Assembly: GCA_035559535.1 (NCBI GenBank)
Contig: DATMBG010000020.1
Location: 1 to 46,171, forward strand
From: Candidatus Limnocylindrales bacterium
Lineage (GTDB): Bacteria > Moduliflexota > Moduliflexia > Moduliflexales > JAUQPW01
Length of the DNA stretch: 46,171 nt
Direction of reading: 5' to 3'
Shown: piece after piece, positions 26,121-35,074 of the stretch
Layout: every line of letters starts with the position of its first letter
Position numbering within the stretch: position 1 is the first letter of the stretch
Position numbers and translations under genes: made by a program
Notes under the pieces: generated by a model
What the model was told of the DNA's origin: nothing
The model's database searches: none
Seen by the model: only the letters and a program-made list of their open reading frames with translations

Positions 26121-28754
26121 ATGAAAAATAAAACCTCCCCCTTTTTATTATTTTTTATAGCTACTTGTTTACTGGTTTCAACCCCCTACTCCTTTGCCCA
26201 GGAGCTACTTAAGTTTACACCGGTTACTCCTATTACGTTGGATAACGGGCTTACCGTCATCCTTAAAGAGAACCATACGGCTCCGGTAGCTACCCTGCGG
26301 ATTTATGTGCGCACGGGAAGCATTTACGAACAAGAATATCTGGGGGCAGGTATTTCCCATCTATTCGAACACCTTATCGCCGGCGGAAGTACAACCACCC
26401 GAAGCGAAGAGGAGACCCGACAGATTTTGGATTCTATCGGTGGAAACGCCAACGCTTATACTACTAAAGATCACACTGCGTTTTTTGTTACGACTTCCCC
26501 CGATCATTTCGATACCGTCATCGAATTGATGGCCGATTGGATGCAAAACAGTACATTCCCTGAGAATGAATTCAACCGAGAATGGGGAGTTGTTCAGCGG
26601 GAGCTGGAACAAGATGAAGATGATCCCGAAAGTGTCCTCTACGATTTAGCATCGGCCAATATGTTTCGGGTTCATCCTGAGAAATATCCCATTATTGGAT
26701 ATAAGGAGATCCTTCAGAAACTGACCCGGGACGATGTCATTAAGTACTACAAAAGGATGTATTCGCCAGATAATATGATTGTAGTTGCCGTGGGAGATTT
26801 TAATAAGGATGAGGTTTTGGAAAAGATTAAGAAGGCCTTCCAGAACTTTGAAAGACGGTCCCTCCCGCCAATTACCCTTCCTGAGGAGCCTCCTCAGGTC
26901 AGTAAGCGGCTTATGGTTAAAGAAATGGATGTTCAGGTAGCCCTGGTTCGGATGGATTTTCGCACGGTTAATCTTCTCCATCCAGATCTGTATCCCCTGG
27001 ACGTGTTAGATTTCATCCTCTCCCACGGAGAAAGTTCTCGACTTGTTAGAAAAATCAAGGGGGAACAGCAACTGGTTTATTCTCTTTCTACGGCCTCGTA
27101 TACCCCTCATTATCGACCTGGAAACTTCATGATCAATATTTCCCTAGACCCTACCCATCTGGATGAAGCCCAAAATGCTATTTTGACCGAGCTTTATCGA
27201 CTAAAAACCGAGTTGGTCACAGAAACAGAACTCCAAAAGGCAAAAAAACAAAAGATCAGCGATTATATCTTCGGCTTGCAGACCGTTGAAGGTCAGGCTA
27301 CGGACCTGGGAATTAATATGCTCGGGGCTCTAGACCCTAATTTTAGCCAGAAATATATAGAAAACATCCAAAAAGTAACTGCAGAGGATATTCGCCGGGT
27401 GATGAACAAATACTTTTTCGACGATAACCTCTGTATTACCATGGTCGTTCCCAAAGCTAAACCCTCTGAGCCGGCAACCTCGAAAAAACCCCAAGAGAAA
27501 CCGACGTCCTCTCCCATTAAGAAGGTAGTACTGGATAATGGAATGACCTTGCTGATCAAGCGCAATCCCGGCGTTCCACTGATATCTTTGCAGGCTTATT
27601 TTAAAGGCGGTTTGCTGGTTGAAAATGAGAAAAACAACGGAATCTCGAATTTTATGGCTGAAATGCTGTTAAAAGGAACGAAGACCCGAACTGCATTGGA
27701 TATTGCCAGCTTTTTTGACTCTATAGGGGGAAGTATCGAGGCGAGTTCGGGTAATAATACTTTTTCAATTTCGGCCCTGATTTTGAGTTCAGATTTTGAT
27801 CCGGCTTTAGAAGTATTGGCCGATATAATCCAAAATCCTTCTTTCCCTGTGGAGGAAATGGAAAAACTCCGAAAGATTCTTCTGGCTGATATCAAACGAA
27901 TTGATGAGAACTGGGAGTCTGAGTCTGAAGCTTTTTTTAAGCAAAACTTTTTTGTAAAGAGTCCCTATCGCTATTTAGCCCTTGGATCCGAAGAAACGGT
28001 CAGTCGGCTTACCCGTCAAGACCTTCAGGAGTTTTATCGGACATTTTGTGTCCCCAATAACATGGTCCTGGCCATTTTTGGGGATATCGACCCACATCAT
28101 GTGGAAGAGGCGGTCAAACGAGAGTTTTCAAACTTCGAGAAAAATCCATCTTTAAAATTTCCTGAGGTGCCCCCGGAACCCCCTCTGGATAAAAACCGGG
28201 AAGCCCATAAAACTACAGAAAAAACGGTTGCAGTGGTTTACCTTGGATATCGGGGTATGGATATTCGAAATACCAAGGATCGGGACCCCATGACGGTGGT
28301 CGATGCAATTATTTCGGGAATTGGATATCCCAGCGGCTGGCTCCATACCGAACTACGGGGTAAACAATTGGTTTATGTTGTTCACGCCTACAACTTCGCC
28401 GGCTTCATGCCGGGATTTTTCGCCATTTATGCAGCTACTCAACCGGATAAAGTCCAAGAAGTCGTTCAAATTATCCTGGAGAATATCCGAAAGATCAAAG
28501 AAGATCCCATAGATCCTGAGGAATTGGAACGGGCTAAAAGTGAAGCCATTATTGCCTATGGACTGGAACAGGAAACCAATGTAGATCAGGCCCGCGAGGC
28601 AGCTATCAATGAACTGGCCGGTCTGGGTTATAACTTTAATGATAACTATGCCCAACGAATCCGGGCCGTTACCCCAGAAGAGGTCAAGCGGGTAGTCCAT
28701 ACTTACTTTACCAACTATGTATTGACCATTACAGGTCCTAAGACGGATAAGTAA
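26121..28754 (+). CDS. Insulinase-family (M16) zinc peptidase, two-domain
   Basis: An 877-residue periplasmic or secreted peptidase. The signal peptide is clear (LLFFIATCLLVSTPYSFA, cut near residue 26). The N-terminal M16 unit has the inverted zinc motif HLFEH (80-84) and the third ligand E161 in VQRELEQDEDDP, the canonical 76-residue spacing. The C-terminal unit (from about 455; VVLDNGMTLLIKRNPG) has the same fold but reads NFMAEM where the zinc motif would be, so it is non-catalytic, like the second half of pitrilysin-type enzymes. The ATG at 26121 starts directly before the signal; upstream codons to 26058 contain a dispersed-repeat-like sequence. The substrate is unknown. Confidence 0.9.
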   Translation: MKNKTSPFLLFFIATCLLVSTPYSFAQELLKFTPVTPITLDNGLTVILKENHTAPVATLRIYVRTGSIYEQEYLGAGISHLFEHLIAGGSTTTRSEEETRQILDSIGGNANAYTTKDHTAFFVTTSPDHFDTVIELMADWMQNSTFPENEFNREWGVVQRELEQDEDDPESVLYDLASANMFRVHPEKYPIIGYKEILQKLTRDDVIKYYKRMYSPDNMIVVAVGDFNKDEVLEKIKKAFQNFERRSLPPITLPEEPPQVSKRLMVKEMDVQVALVRMDFRTVNLLHPDLYPLDVLDFILSHGESSRLVRKIKGEQQLVYSLSTASYTPHYRPGNFMINISLDPTHLDEAQNAILTELYRLKTELVTETELQKAKKQKISDYIFGLQTVEGQATDLGINMLGALDPNFSQKYIENIQKVTAEDIRRVMNKYFFDDNLCITMVVPKAKPSEPATSKKPQEKPTSSPIKKVVLDNGMTLLIKRNPGVPLISLQAYFKGGLLVENEKNNGISNFMAEMLLKGTKTRTALDIASFFDSIGGSIEASSGNNTFSISALILSSDFDPALEVLADIIQNPSFPVEEMEKLRKILLADIKRIDENWESESEAFFKQNFFVKSPYRYLALGSEETVSRLTRQDLQEFYRTFCVPNNMVLAIFGDIDPHHVEEAVKREFSNFEKNPSLKFPEVPPEPPLDKNREAHKTTEKTVAVVYLGYRGMDIRNTKDRDPMTVVDAIISGIGYPSGWLHTELRGKQLVYVVHAYNFAGFMPGFFAIYAATQPDKVQEVVQIILENIRKIKEDPIDPEELERAKSEAIIAYGLEQETNVDQAREAAINELAGLGYNFNDNYAQRIRAVTPEEVKRVVHTYFTNYVLTITGPKTDK

Positions 28755-29386
28755 GGCCTCGGAAATCACCGGGTTACAAAAAATGTAACCGGTCTGACCA
28801 TTTCCGTGCCAGGTGTTAACTTTAGAGGTAGAAGGCCTAAACGCCGGAATAAGGCTTAGCGGGGAGTGCGCCCCTCTGCCTCTCTCCTTCTCCATCCTTT
28901 CTGAAGCAGGTTTTTGGAGCCTCGCCCCTCCGACCCCCCTTCTTGGGGAAGGAAAGAGAGAGTGGGGACCCAGGCACCAGGATAAGAAGGTTAGCCCCAG
29001 CGGGACGACCTGTTTAACGGCTGGGGAGCTTGAAAAAATTCTGAATCCCCCGACTTGCATCGGGGACTACTAACTGTTCACCTCTGATGGGGCTTTTCAG
29101 CTTATCCAGGCCCATAGGGGGTTAGAGGGTGGAGCGCTGTGCCCTCGGGTAACAGATCAACTTTTTCTACCTTATCTTATCCTGGCGTTACAGGAGTAGG
29201 GGGCAACCTATGCTTTCAGGGATGGAAGGCCAGTACCTGAGCCTTCCCTGGAAAAGCGCTTGACAGAGTTTTCAATGTTATTAATTTAGGATTAGTAGGC
29301 TTTAGAATCTCTGTTAGGTAGAATAATCCAAACCCCTGGTCCTTACCTCAAAAAGGAAAAGAGGGGAGAAAAAAGAGGAGGATGAC
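28755..29386. other. Long repeat-rich intergenic region
   Basis: No gene is supported in about 630 nt. A hairpin GGTTACA (28772-28778) / TGTAACC (28784-28790) just after the M16 stop may end its transcript, though a T-run is lacking. C-run and G-run blocks (about 28920-28970 and 29110-29135) look like decayed copies of the dispersed hairpins. A TTGACA at 29260-29265 with a weak TAATTT after 16 nt may serve the thioredoxin-fold gene. Confidence 0.45.
28772..28790. terminator. Possible terminator hairpin after the M16 peptidase gene
   Basis: Seven perfect base pairs with a 5-nt A-rich loop, 18 nt beyond the stop codon; a single-base bulge then allows three more pairs. There is no T-tract, so the call rests on position and symmetry. 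Confidence 0.4.
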
Positions 29387-29917
29387 ATGGCTTTAAAAAT
29401 TGGAGATAAAGCGCCTGATTTCAAATTATTGGGAGTTGATCATAAAACCTATTCGTTGGATTCTTTCAAGGACAAAAAAATCGTGACGGTGATGTTTATT
29501 TGTGTACACTGCCCCTATGTCAGAGCCTGGGAGCCCCGCTTTTTACAGATTCAAAAGGATTATGCCGATAAAGGTGTAACCCTGGTCGGTATTACTTCCA
29601 ACGATCCGGTTAAGTTTCCCGAAGACAGCTTTGAAAACACGGCAAAATGGGCCAAGGAAAAGGGATACAACTTCCCTTATTTGTACGACGAGGATCAATC
29701 GGTTGCCAGAGCTTACGGTGCAGAACGGACTCCTGAAGTTTTTGTTTTCGATGAAAAGAGAATTTTGCGCTATCATGGCCGGATTGACGACAATCATGAA
29801 GATCCCACCAAGGTTACGTCTCATTATCTCCGGGATGCTTTAGATGCCATATTGGCAGGAAAACCGGTTCCCATCGCCGAGACACAACCAGCCGGATGTA
29901 CCATTAAATGGAAGTAA
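29387..29917 (+). CDS. Thioredoxin-fold (AhpC/TSA-like) redox protein
   Basis: A 176-residue cytoplasmic thioredoxin-superfamily protein. It opens MALKIGDKAPDFKLLG, the usual AhpC/TSA start, and carries a CxxC pair C39 and C42 in FICVHCPYV. The cis-proline region is ERTPEVFVFD. A C-terminal cysteine lies in PAGCTIKW. Proteins of this kind (thioredoxin family with a CxxCPYV motif) are widespread but poorly characterised; peroxide or disulfide reduction is the likely activity. The start has a strong site (GAGGAGG) about 6 nt upstream. The SDR gene begins 4 nt after its stop, so the two are co-transcribed. Confidence 0.85.
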   Translation: MALKIGDKAPDFKLLGVDHKTYSLDSFKDKKIVTVMFICVHCPYVRAWEPRFLQIQKDYADKGVTLVGITSNDPVKFPEDSFENTAKWAKEKGYNFPYLYDEDQSVARAYGAERTPEVFVFDEKRILRYHGRIDDNHEDPTKVTSHYLRDALDAILAGKPVPIAETQPAGCTIKWK

Positions 29918-29921
29918 ACCC

Positions 29922-30710
29922 ATGGAACTCAATCAAAAAATTATTTTGATTACCGGGGCTTCTTCTGGAATAGGAAAAGATACGGCCATTGCAATGGCCG
30001 AGCGGGGAGCTCGGGTGATTCTTTGCGCACGTTCCGAAGATAAGCTTCAGCAGGTAGCAGCAACTATCCAACAGAAGGGAGGTTTTGCTCTACCTGTTCC
30101 CTTAGACGTAACCCGGCGTGCGGTTGTGGAAGATGCCGTTAATACGGTCCTGACCCGGTTGGGTCGTATAGACATCCTGGTGAATAATGCCGGAATCGGT
30201 TACTTTGGAACCCTGGTAGATATGCCTCTGGAGGCTATGGAAAAGGTCATGGCCGTAAATTTTTGGGGGGTTATCCACTGTACCCAGGCGGTCCTTCCTG
30301 CCATGATCCGGCAGAAATCCGGGCAGATCATCAATGTAGCCTCCGTGGCCGGAAAACGCGGAATCCCCGGCCTGGCAGTCTACTGCGCCAGTAAATTTGC
30401 CCTGGTAGGCTTGACCGAATCCCTCCGCGCTGAAGTAGCCGATTATGGAATTCAGGTTATTTTGATCTGCCCCACCTCTACCGATACCCCTTTTTTTGAA
30501 AACTCGGGTACCGACGGTAAAATACCCAATAAATCCAGAGGCCTCGGTATGATGAGCTCAAAAGCCGTCGCCGAAGCTATTGTAGAAGCCTCCATCAAAG
30601 GCAAGCGGGAAGTAGTTCTTTCAACCTCCGCTAAAGCCCTGTTAGCTATGAATACCCTTTTTCCAGGCCTGGTGGACTGGGGAATGCGAAAAGTACTTCA
30701 ACGCCGATGA
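29922..30710 (+). CDS. Short-chain dehydrogenase/reductase (SDR)
   Basis: A 262-residue classical SDR. The NAD(P)-binding motif TGASSGIG lies near residues 11-18, followed by CARSEDK (a basic residue after the second strand hints at NADP), NNAG and the catalytic Y154-x-x-x-K158 in YCASK. The protein extends about 20 residues past the core with basic residues at the end (MRKVLQRR). It begins 4 nt after the thioredoxin-fold gene. An upstream in-frame start inside that gene (29844) is rejected because MELNQKIILITGASS is the normal family start. The substrate is unknown. Confidence 0.88.
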   Translation: MELNQKIILITGASSGIGKDTAIAMAERGARVILCARSEDKLQQVAATIQQKGGFALPVPLDVTRRAVVEDAVNTVLTRLGRIDILVNNAGIGYFGTLVDMPLEAMEKVMAVNFWGVIHCTQAVLPAMIRQKSGQIINVASVAGKRGIPGLAVYCASKFALVGLTESLRAEVADYGIQVILICPTSTDTPFFENSGTDGKIPNKSRGLGMMSSKAVAEAIVEASIKGKREVVLSTSAKALLAMNTLFPGLVDWGMRKVLQRR

Positions 30711-30716
30711 AAGAAG

Positions 30717-30861
30717 TGTGGGGGTATGGGGGTATGGAAGTGTGGGAGTGAGAAAAGTGTGGGGGTGTGGGAGTGAGAACTCCCACACTTCCATACCCCC
30801 ACACTCCCATACTCCCATACTCCCATACCCCACACTCCCATACTCCCATACCCCCACACCT
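30717..30861. repeat. Palindromic C/G-rich microsatellite block
   Basis: The left half is G-rich (GTGTGGGGGTATGG units), the right half C-rich (ACTCCCAT and ACCCCCAC units). A 22-bp perfect inverted repeat joins 30727-30748 to 30780-30801 with a 31-nt loop, and the right half continues as direct repeats of the 8-nt unit ACTCCCAT. It fills the gap between the converging SDR and proline dehydrogenase genes and could act as a bidirectional terminator; it is also a likely replication-slippage site. Confidence 0.75.
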
Positions 30862-30868
30862 CTCCTGC

Positions 30869-31816
30869 TTACTTGGCTCCCACAAACTCCCTCAAGATAT
30901 TGGTGACCAGGAATTGCACATTGGCAGGTCTTTCACCCAGTCTTCTCATGAAATAGGGAAACCATTCTTTGCCGAAGGGAATGTAAATACGAAGATTATA
31001 CCCTTCTTTTATCAGTTTTTCTTGGAGATCACGCCGAATTCCGTAAAGCATCTGAAATTCAAATCGGTCAGGAGAAATTCGATTCGCCTTTGTAAATTCT
31101 TTGGCTATCTGAATAATGGCTTCATCGTGGGTTGCAATGGCCGGATAATTTCCCTCAGTTAAGAGCATCTTCATTAAGTGCACGTAGTTCTTGTCTACCT
31201 CCCGCTTATCTTGAAAAGCAATATGACCCGGCTCGCTATAAGCTCCTTTACAGAGTCGGACCCTGGCTTTTAGGGCAATGAGATCTTTAATATCTTTTTC
31301 ACTTCGGTACAGATAGGCCTGAATAACAACTCCTACGTTGGTATACCCTTTCTCTCTGAGCAATCGGTACATATCCAAGGTGCGTTGGGTATAGGCAGAA
31401 CTTTCCATATCGATCCTTACAAAGTTTTGATAAGCCCGGGCCTTATCCAGAATAGCCGTTAAATTATCCCAACATAACTTCCAATCAATATCTAATCCCA
31501 TCTGAGTTAACTTCAGAGAGATATTGGAGTTGACTTTCACCTCGTCAATTTTTTCCAGAATCTGGATATAACGCATGGCCGCCTGTCTGGCTTCGACTTC
31601 CTGTGTAACATTTTCTCCCAGAGCATCTAATGTTGCCAGGAATCCCTTTTGGTTCAGATCCCGTACCACCTGGAGGGCTTCTTCCAGAGTTTCTCCTGCA
31701 ATAAAACGTCGGGCAAATCCAGACTGCGGAGTCATCCCATAGCTGGTAATTATCTGACGGACTGTTTCATTACCGGCCAGGTAATGTAAAAACTTTCGAG
31801 ATAATCCTGACATCAT
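30869..31816 (-). CDS. Proline dehydrogenase
   Basis: A 315-residue monofunctional FAD-dependent proline dehydrogenase that oxidises proline to pyrroline-5-carboxylate at the membrane. The barrel signatures are visible: NISLKLTQMGLDI, FVRIDMESSAYTQRTLDMY, RLCKGAYSEP, ATHDEAII, FQMLYGIRRDL and, near the end, YIPFGKEWFPYFMRRLGERPAN, which includes the proline-binding arginines. The length matches the Thermus/Bacillus type rather than the fused PutA. No pyrroline-5-carboxylate dehydrogenase is in the window. Two successive ATGs begin the gene; an AGGA lies 4 nt before the first. Confidence 0.93.
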   Translation of the reverse strand: MMSGLSRKFLHYLAGNETVRQIITSYGMTPQSGFARRFIAGETLEEALQVVRDLNQKGFLATLDALGENVTQEVEARQAAMRYIQILEKIDEVKVNSNISLKLTQMGLDIDWKLCWDNLTAILDKARAYQNFVRIDMESSAYTQRTLDMYRLLREKGYTNVGVVIQAYLYRSEKDIKDLIALKARVRLCKGAYSEPGHIAFQDKREVDKNYVHLMKMLLTEGNYPAIATHDEAIIQIAKEFTKANRISPDRFEFQMLYGIRRDLQEKLIKEGYNLRIYIPFGKEWFPYFMRRLGERPANVQFLVTNILREFVGAK

Positions 31817-32152
31817 AAAATCCTTCGACCTCCTTACCCTTAATCTAGCATATCTTATGCCAGCTAACCAAAATTTCCTTCCATGTACAAAGTAACAAGG
31901 CCTCTATTATGCAGTTGATCTTCCCCCAAAAAGCCGTTTATTTTATGATATAGACAGAAGCCGGCGGTATATTTTTCATCTGAAAAAATCCTGTTTGCCT
32001 CATTCTTAAGCTCTATCTGTAAGGGTTGACTTAAAAATGGATCCGCGGCTTCGTGGTACCATAAACCCTTTGAGTTGTTACTGGTTAAAGAACCATCGTC
32101 CTCTTGCAAGGGCGACAAAGTTCTTTCCCACAGGTAACAGGACGTCAAGGTT
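31817..32152. other. Divergent intergenic region (proline dehydrogenase / P450)
   Basis: A 94-codon frame on the minus strand (32148 to 31864) spans most of this gap. Its product resembles nothing I know, its start abuts the P450 start by 4 nt, and it would occupy the space where both promoters must lie. I leave it as an unsupported reading frame. No strong promoter pair is seen. Confidence 0.4.
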
Positions 32153-33493
32153 ATGAAAACTATCTCTTACCCTCCAGGTCCCAAACCTAAATTTCCAGGT
32201 AATCTCCTGTTGGCTTTTCGTCGTGATCCGACAGGGTTTCTGTTAGAAGCAGCCCGTAAATACGGGGATATTGTTTACTTTAAAATGGGACCTCAACCTG
32301 TTTTTTTATTGAATCATCCGGATTATATCAAAGATGTACTGGTTACCCACAATCGGAATTTTGCCAAAAGTCCCAGGCTCGCATTAGCCAAGAACCTGTT
32401 AGGAGAGGGTCTTTTAACCAGTGAAGGTGAGTTTCATCGTCGTCAGCGGCGACTTGCCCAACCAGCCTTTCATCGCCAGCGAATCGCAACCTATGCCAGG
32501 ATTATGACCGATTACGGGGTGCGGATGCGGGAGCGCTGGCAGGATGGAATGACCCTGGACATAGCCCAGGAGATGATGGACCTGACCATGACCATTGTAG
32601 CAAAGGCCTTGTTTAATGCCGATGTTAAGTCTGAAGCCCAAGAGATCCGGGAGTCCTTGACGATTGCTATTGAATTGTTCAGTCGGGTTACCCTCCCCTT
32701 TGTGGAGTTGATCAACAAGCTTCCTCTCCCCAGCAATCGTCGTTTCTACAAAGCACGGGAATGCCTGGATAGGGTTATCTACGGAATTATCCGTGAGCGT
32801 CGGGCCCATGGAGGGGATCAGGGGGACCTCCTCTCCATGCTACTGCTGGCTCAAGATACGGAAGGGGACGGGGGAAGTATGACAGACTTGCAGTTGCGTG
32901 ATGAGCTTATGACACTTTTTTTAGCCGGTCATGAAACAACGGCCAATGCATTGACCTGGACCTGGTATTTACTTTCCCAGCATCCCTCTGTAGAGGCAAA
33001 GTTCCATGCCGAACTCGATACCGTTTTAGCAGGGCGGCCCCCCACCGTCGAGGACCTTCCCCGGTTGAAATATACCGAGATGATTTTCTCTGAATCCTTG
33101 CGTGTTTATCCCCCTGCCTGGGTGATCAGTCGTCTCGTTCTCAATGATTACGAGGTGGGCCCCTATGTCATTCCGGCTAACTCCATCATTCTCATGAGCC
33201 AATACGTCATGCATCACGATCCTCGTTATTTCCCCGACCCCTTTGTTTTTGACCCGGAACGATGGACCCCTGAAGCTCAAGCTGAAAGACCCAAGTTCTC
33301 CTATTTTCCTTTCGGAGCGGGACCTCGACAGTGCATTGGAGAATCCTTTGCCTGGATGGAAGGAATTATGCTCCTGGCTACCCTGGGCCAAAAATGGAAA
33401 ATGCGGCTTGTCCCGGGTCATCCCGTTGTACTTCAACCTTTGATTACGTTGCGATCCAGGTATGGGATGAAAATGACGCTGGAGCAACGCTGA
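32153..33493 (+). CDS. Cytochrome P450
   Basis: A 446-residue soluble P450 monooxygenase. The haem-binding loop [14 protein letters not shown] has the cysteine ligand C394. The oxygen-activating I-helix motif is AGHETT, the K-helix E-x-x-R is ESLRVYPP, and the PERF-type region is FDPERW. There is no N-terminal membrane anchor. The general look ([13 protein letters not shown] start, CYP4/CYP102-like core) suits fatty-acid or terpene hydroxylation, but the substrate is not readable. No ferredoxin or reductase gene is adjacent, so electron partners lie elsewhere. Confidence 0.95.
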   Translation: MKTISYPPGPKPKFPGNLLLAFRRDPTGFLLEAARKYGDIVYFKMGPQPVFLLNHPDYIKDVLVTHNRNFAKSPRLALAKNLLGEGLLTSEGEFHRRQRRLAQPAFHRQRIATYARIMTDYGVRMRERWQDGMTLDIAQEMMDLTMTIVAKALFNADVKSEAQEIRESLTIAIELFSRVTLPFVELINKLPLPSNRRFYKARECLDRVIYGIIRERRAHGGDQGDLLSMLLLAQDTEGDGGSMTDLQLRDELMTLFLAGHETTANALTWTWYLLSQHPSVEAKFHAELDTVLAGRPPTVEDLPRLKYTEMIFSESLRVYPPAWVISRLVLNDYEVGPYVIPANSIILMSQYVMHHDPRYFPDPFVFDPERWTPEAQAERPKFSYFPFGAGPRQCIGESFAWMEGIMLLATLGQKWKMRLVPGHPVVLQPLITLRSRYGMKMTLEQR

Positions 33494-33841
33494 TCTCACC
33501 CACGCCAGGCCGTTATAAAGATATCAGGAGAGGAGAGCCCACGGACAAGGATCTATTGTCTTCCTAACCAGGTCCCAACCGACGCCTGTCGTAACAAGAG
33601 GTTTTCCGGACGTTTAGTCTGCATCCTTGACCTCCAGGCCACCCTAAAACCTGAAGAGCCTAAAGTGATTTTCACGTGAAATTAGTTGACAAGACATAAG
33701 GAAGTGAATAAGAGACTTAGAAAGGGTCCCGAGGACCAAAGAACCTCACCGTTTTGGTTTTATGCAGGCGAAACGTCTGTGTTTTATACCCTTTACAGTT
33801 AAAATTAAAACTATTTTCCTATCAAATAAAAGGAGAGATCA
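33494..33841. other. Intergenic region upstream of the racemase-family gene
   Basis: No supported gene in about 350 nt. A TTGACA at 33686-33691 has only a weak TAAGAG 17 nt downstream. A good ribosome-binding site (AAAGGAGAG) lies just before the ATG at 33842. Confidence 0.45.
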
Positions 33842-35029
33842 ATGAAAATTACAGATGTTGTAACCATTCCCCTGAACTATCCTTTACCGACAACCCTTTA
33901 TGATGCCAATTATGCCATGCCTACAAAACCTGCGCTGTTGGTAGAGGTACGAACCGACGAAGGGGTAACCGGAATCGGTGAAGCGGCCCATTTTGGAGGG
34001 CCTCTTATTTCTACGAAAGTTGTGATTGAAGAGGAGCTTAAGTATCACATTCTCGGGGAAGATCCGCTCCAGGTAGAATATCTGTGGGAGAAGATGCATC
34101 AGCGATCGTATAAGCATGCTCGAGGGGGTCTTCTTATTGCCGCCATGAGTGGAATCGATATTGCGTTGTGGGACATCAAAGGGAAAGTTGCAGGACTTCC
34201 CGTTTACAAGCTCCTGGGTGGCTATAACAACATAGTTCCGGCCTATGCAACAGGGGGGTTTTATGCCGAGGGGAAAGGAATTAAGGAGCTGGTTCAGGAA
34301 GTTGAGGGCTATGTAAAGCACGGATTTAAGGCAGTCAAAATGAAGGTAGGTCGAAATTCGAGCCTAAAAGTCGGATTTAATCCCTTGCGGGTCATGCCTG
34401 CACGGGGAGTCGCTGAGGTTACCCTGGAAGAAGACCTGGAGCGTGTCCGGGCCGTTCGGGAGGCGATCGGAAAGGATACCCTGCTGATGATTGATGCGAA
34501 TGGGGCCTGGGATGTCCCAACGGCCATTCAAATGGGGCGTAAATTGGAACCTTATAATTTATACTGGTTTGAAGAACCGGTTTCCCCGGATGACATCCAG
34601 GGAAGTGCAAAGGTGGCTTCTGCGTTGGATATAGCCATAGCCGGATATGAAACTTGTAGCTATGGACGTTTCAGTTTTAAAGATTACATTACCTCCGGAG
34701 CTGTTCACTTTGTCCAGCCCGATATAGCCTGGTCTGGAGGGCTCACCGAATGTATGAAAATCGCTCACCTGGCCAGTGCCTGGAATCTCCCTGTAGCCCC
34801 TCATATCCACGGAGCGGCCGTGGTCGTGGCAGCGTCCCTCCACTATCTTGCAGCAATTCCCAATGCCACCATTGCCGAAATGGTCTTTCCGGCCCATCCT
34901 TTGATGGGAGACCTCGTGGATCATGCTCTAGATGTAAACAGAGAAGGTCATGTGGTACTATCTGACAAACCGGGCCTGGGAATAGAATTAAATCCAAAAG
35001 TTGTTGAAAAGTATCGGGTAGATAAATAA
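33842..35029 (+). CDS. Enolase-superfamily enzyme, mandelate racemase subgroup
   Basis: A 395-residue enzyme that should abstract a proton alpha to a carboxylate. The active site can be laid out: K166-x-K168 (VKMKVG), metal ligands D218 (MIDANGAWD), E244 (FEEPV) and E270 (AGYETCS), and the D294/H321 dyad (QPDIAW and APHIHG) that defines the mandelate racemase subgroup. The capping domain begins MKITDVVTIPL. An insert after the KxK motif (about residues 170-190) is longer than in many relatives. The natural substrate is not predictable; sugar-acid dehydration or racemisation are common in the subgroup. The gene stands alone between P450 and a convergent EAL gene. Confidence 0.85.
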   Translation: MKITDVVTIPLNYPLPTTLYDANYAMPTKPALLVEVRTDEGVTGIGEAAHFGGPLISTKVVIEEELKYHILGEDPLQVEYLWEKMHQRSYKHARGGLLIAAMSGIDIALWDIKGKVAGLPVYKLLGGYNNIVPAYATGGFYAEGKGIKELVQEVEGYVKHGFKAVKMKVGRNSSLKVGFNPLRVMPARGVAEVTLEEDLERVRAVREAIGKDTLLMIDANGAWDVPTAIQMGRKLEPYNLYWFEEPVSPDDIQGSAKVASALDIAIAGYETCSYGRFSFKDYITSGAVHFVQPDIAWSGGLTECMKIAHLASAWNLPVAPHIHGAAVVVAASLHYLAAIPNATIAEMVFPAHPLMGDLVDHALDVNREGHVVLSDKPGLGIELNPKVVEKYRVDK

Positions 35030-35043
35030 AACCAACCTGAATA

Positions 35044-35070
35044 GGGAAGTGCGGGAATTTCCCCACTTTC
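35044..35070. terminator. Hairpin between convergent genes
   Basis: Within the 45-nt gap, GGGAAGTG pairs with CACTTTCC (one bulged base) and an inner GGGA pairs with TCCC. Five T's follow shortly on the plus strand, so it probably ends the racemase-family transcript and perhaps also the opposing one. Confidence 0.55.
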
Positions 35071-35074
35071 CTCC

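Noticed and set aside
28353-29060. 235-codon minus-strand frame over the M16 gene end and following gap
   Set aside because: Its first third is repeat-derived and the rest is antisense to the conserved M16 coding frame.
30780-30861. CRISPR array
   Set aside because: Repeat units are about 8 nt, contiguous and without spacers; no cas genes are present.
30646-31162. Frames rich in repeated Trp-Glu or His-Thr-Pro over the palindromic block
   Set aside because: They are translations of the microsatellite in different frames.
31864-32148. 94-codon minus-strand frame between proline dehydrogenase and P450
   Set aside because: No recognisable family, weak start, and it would fill the only space for two divergent promoters.
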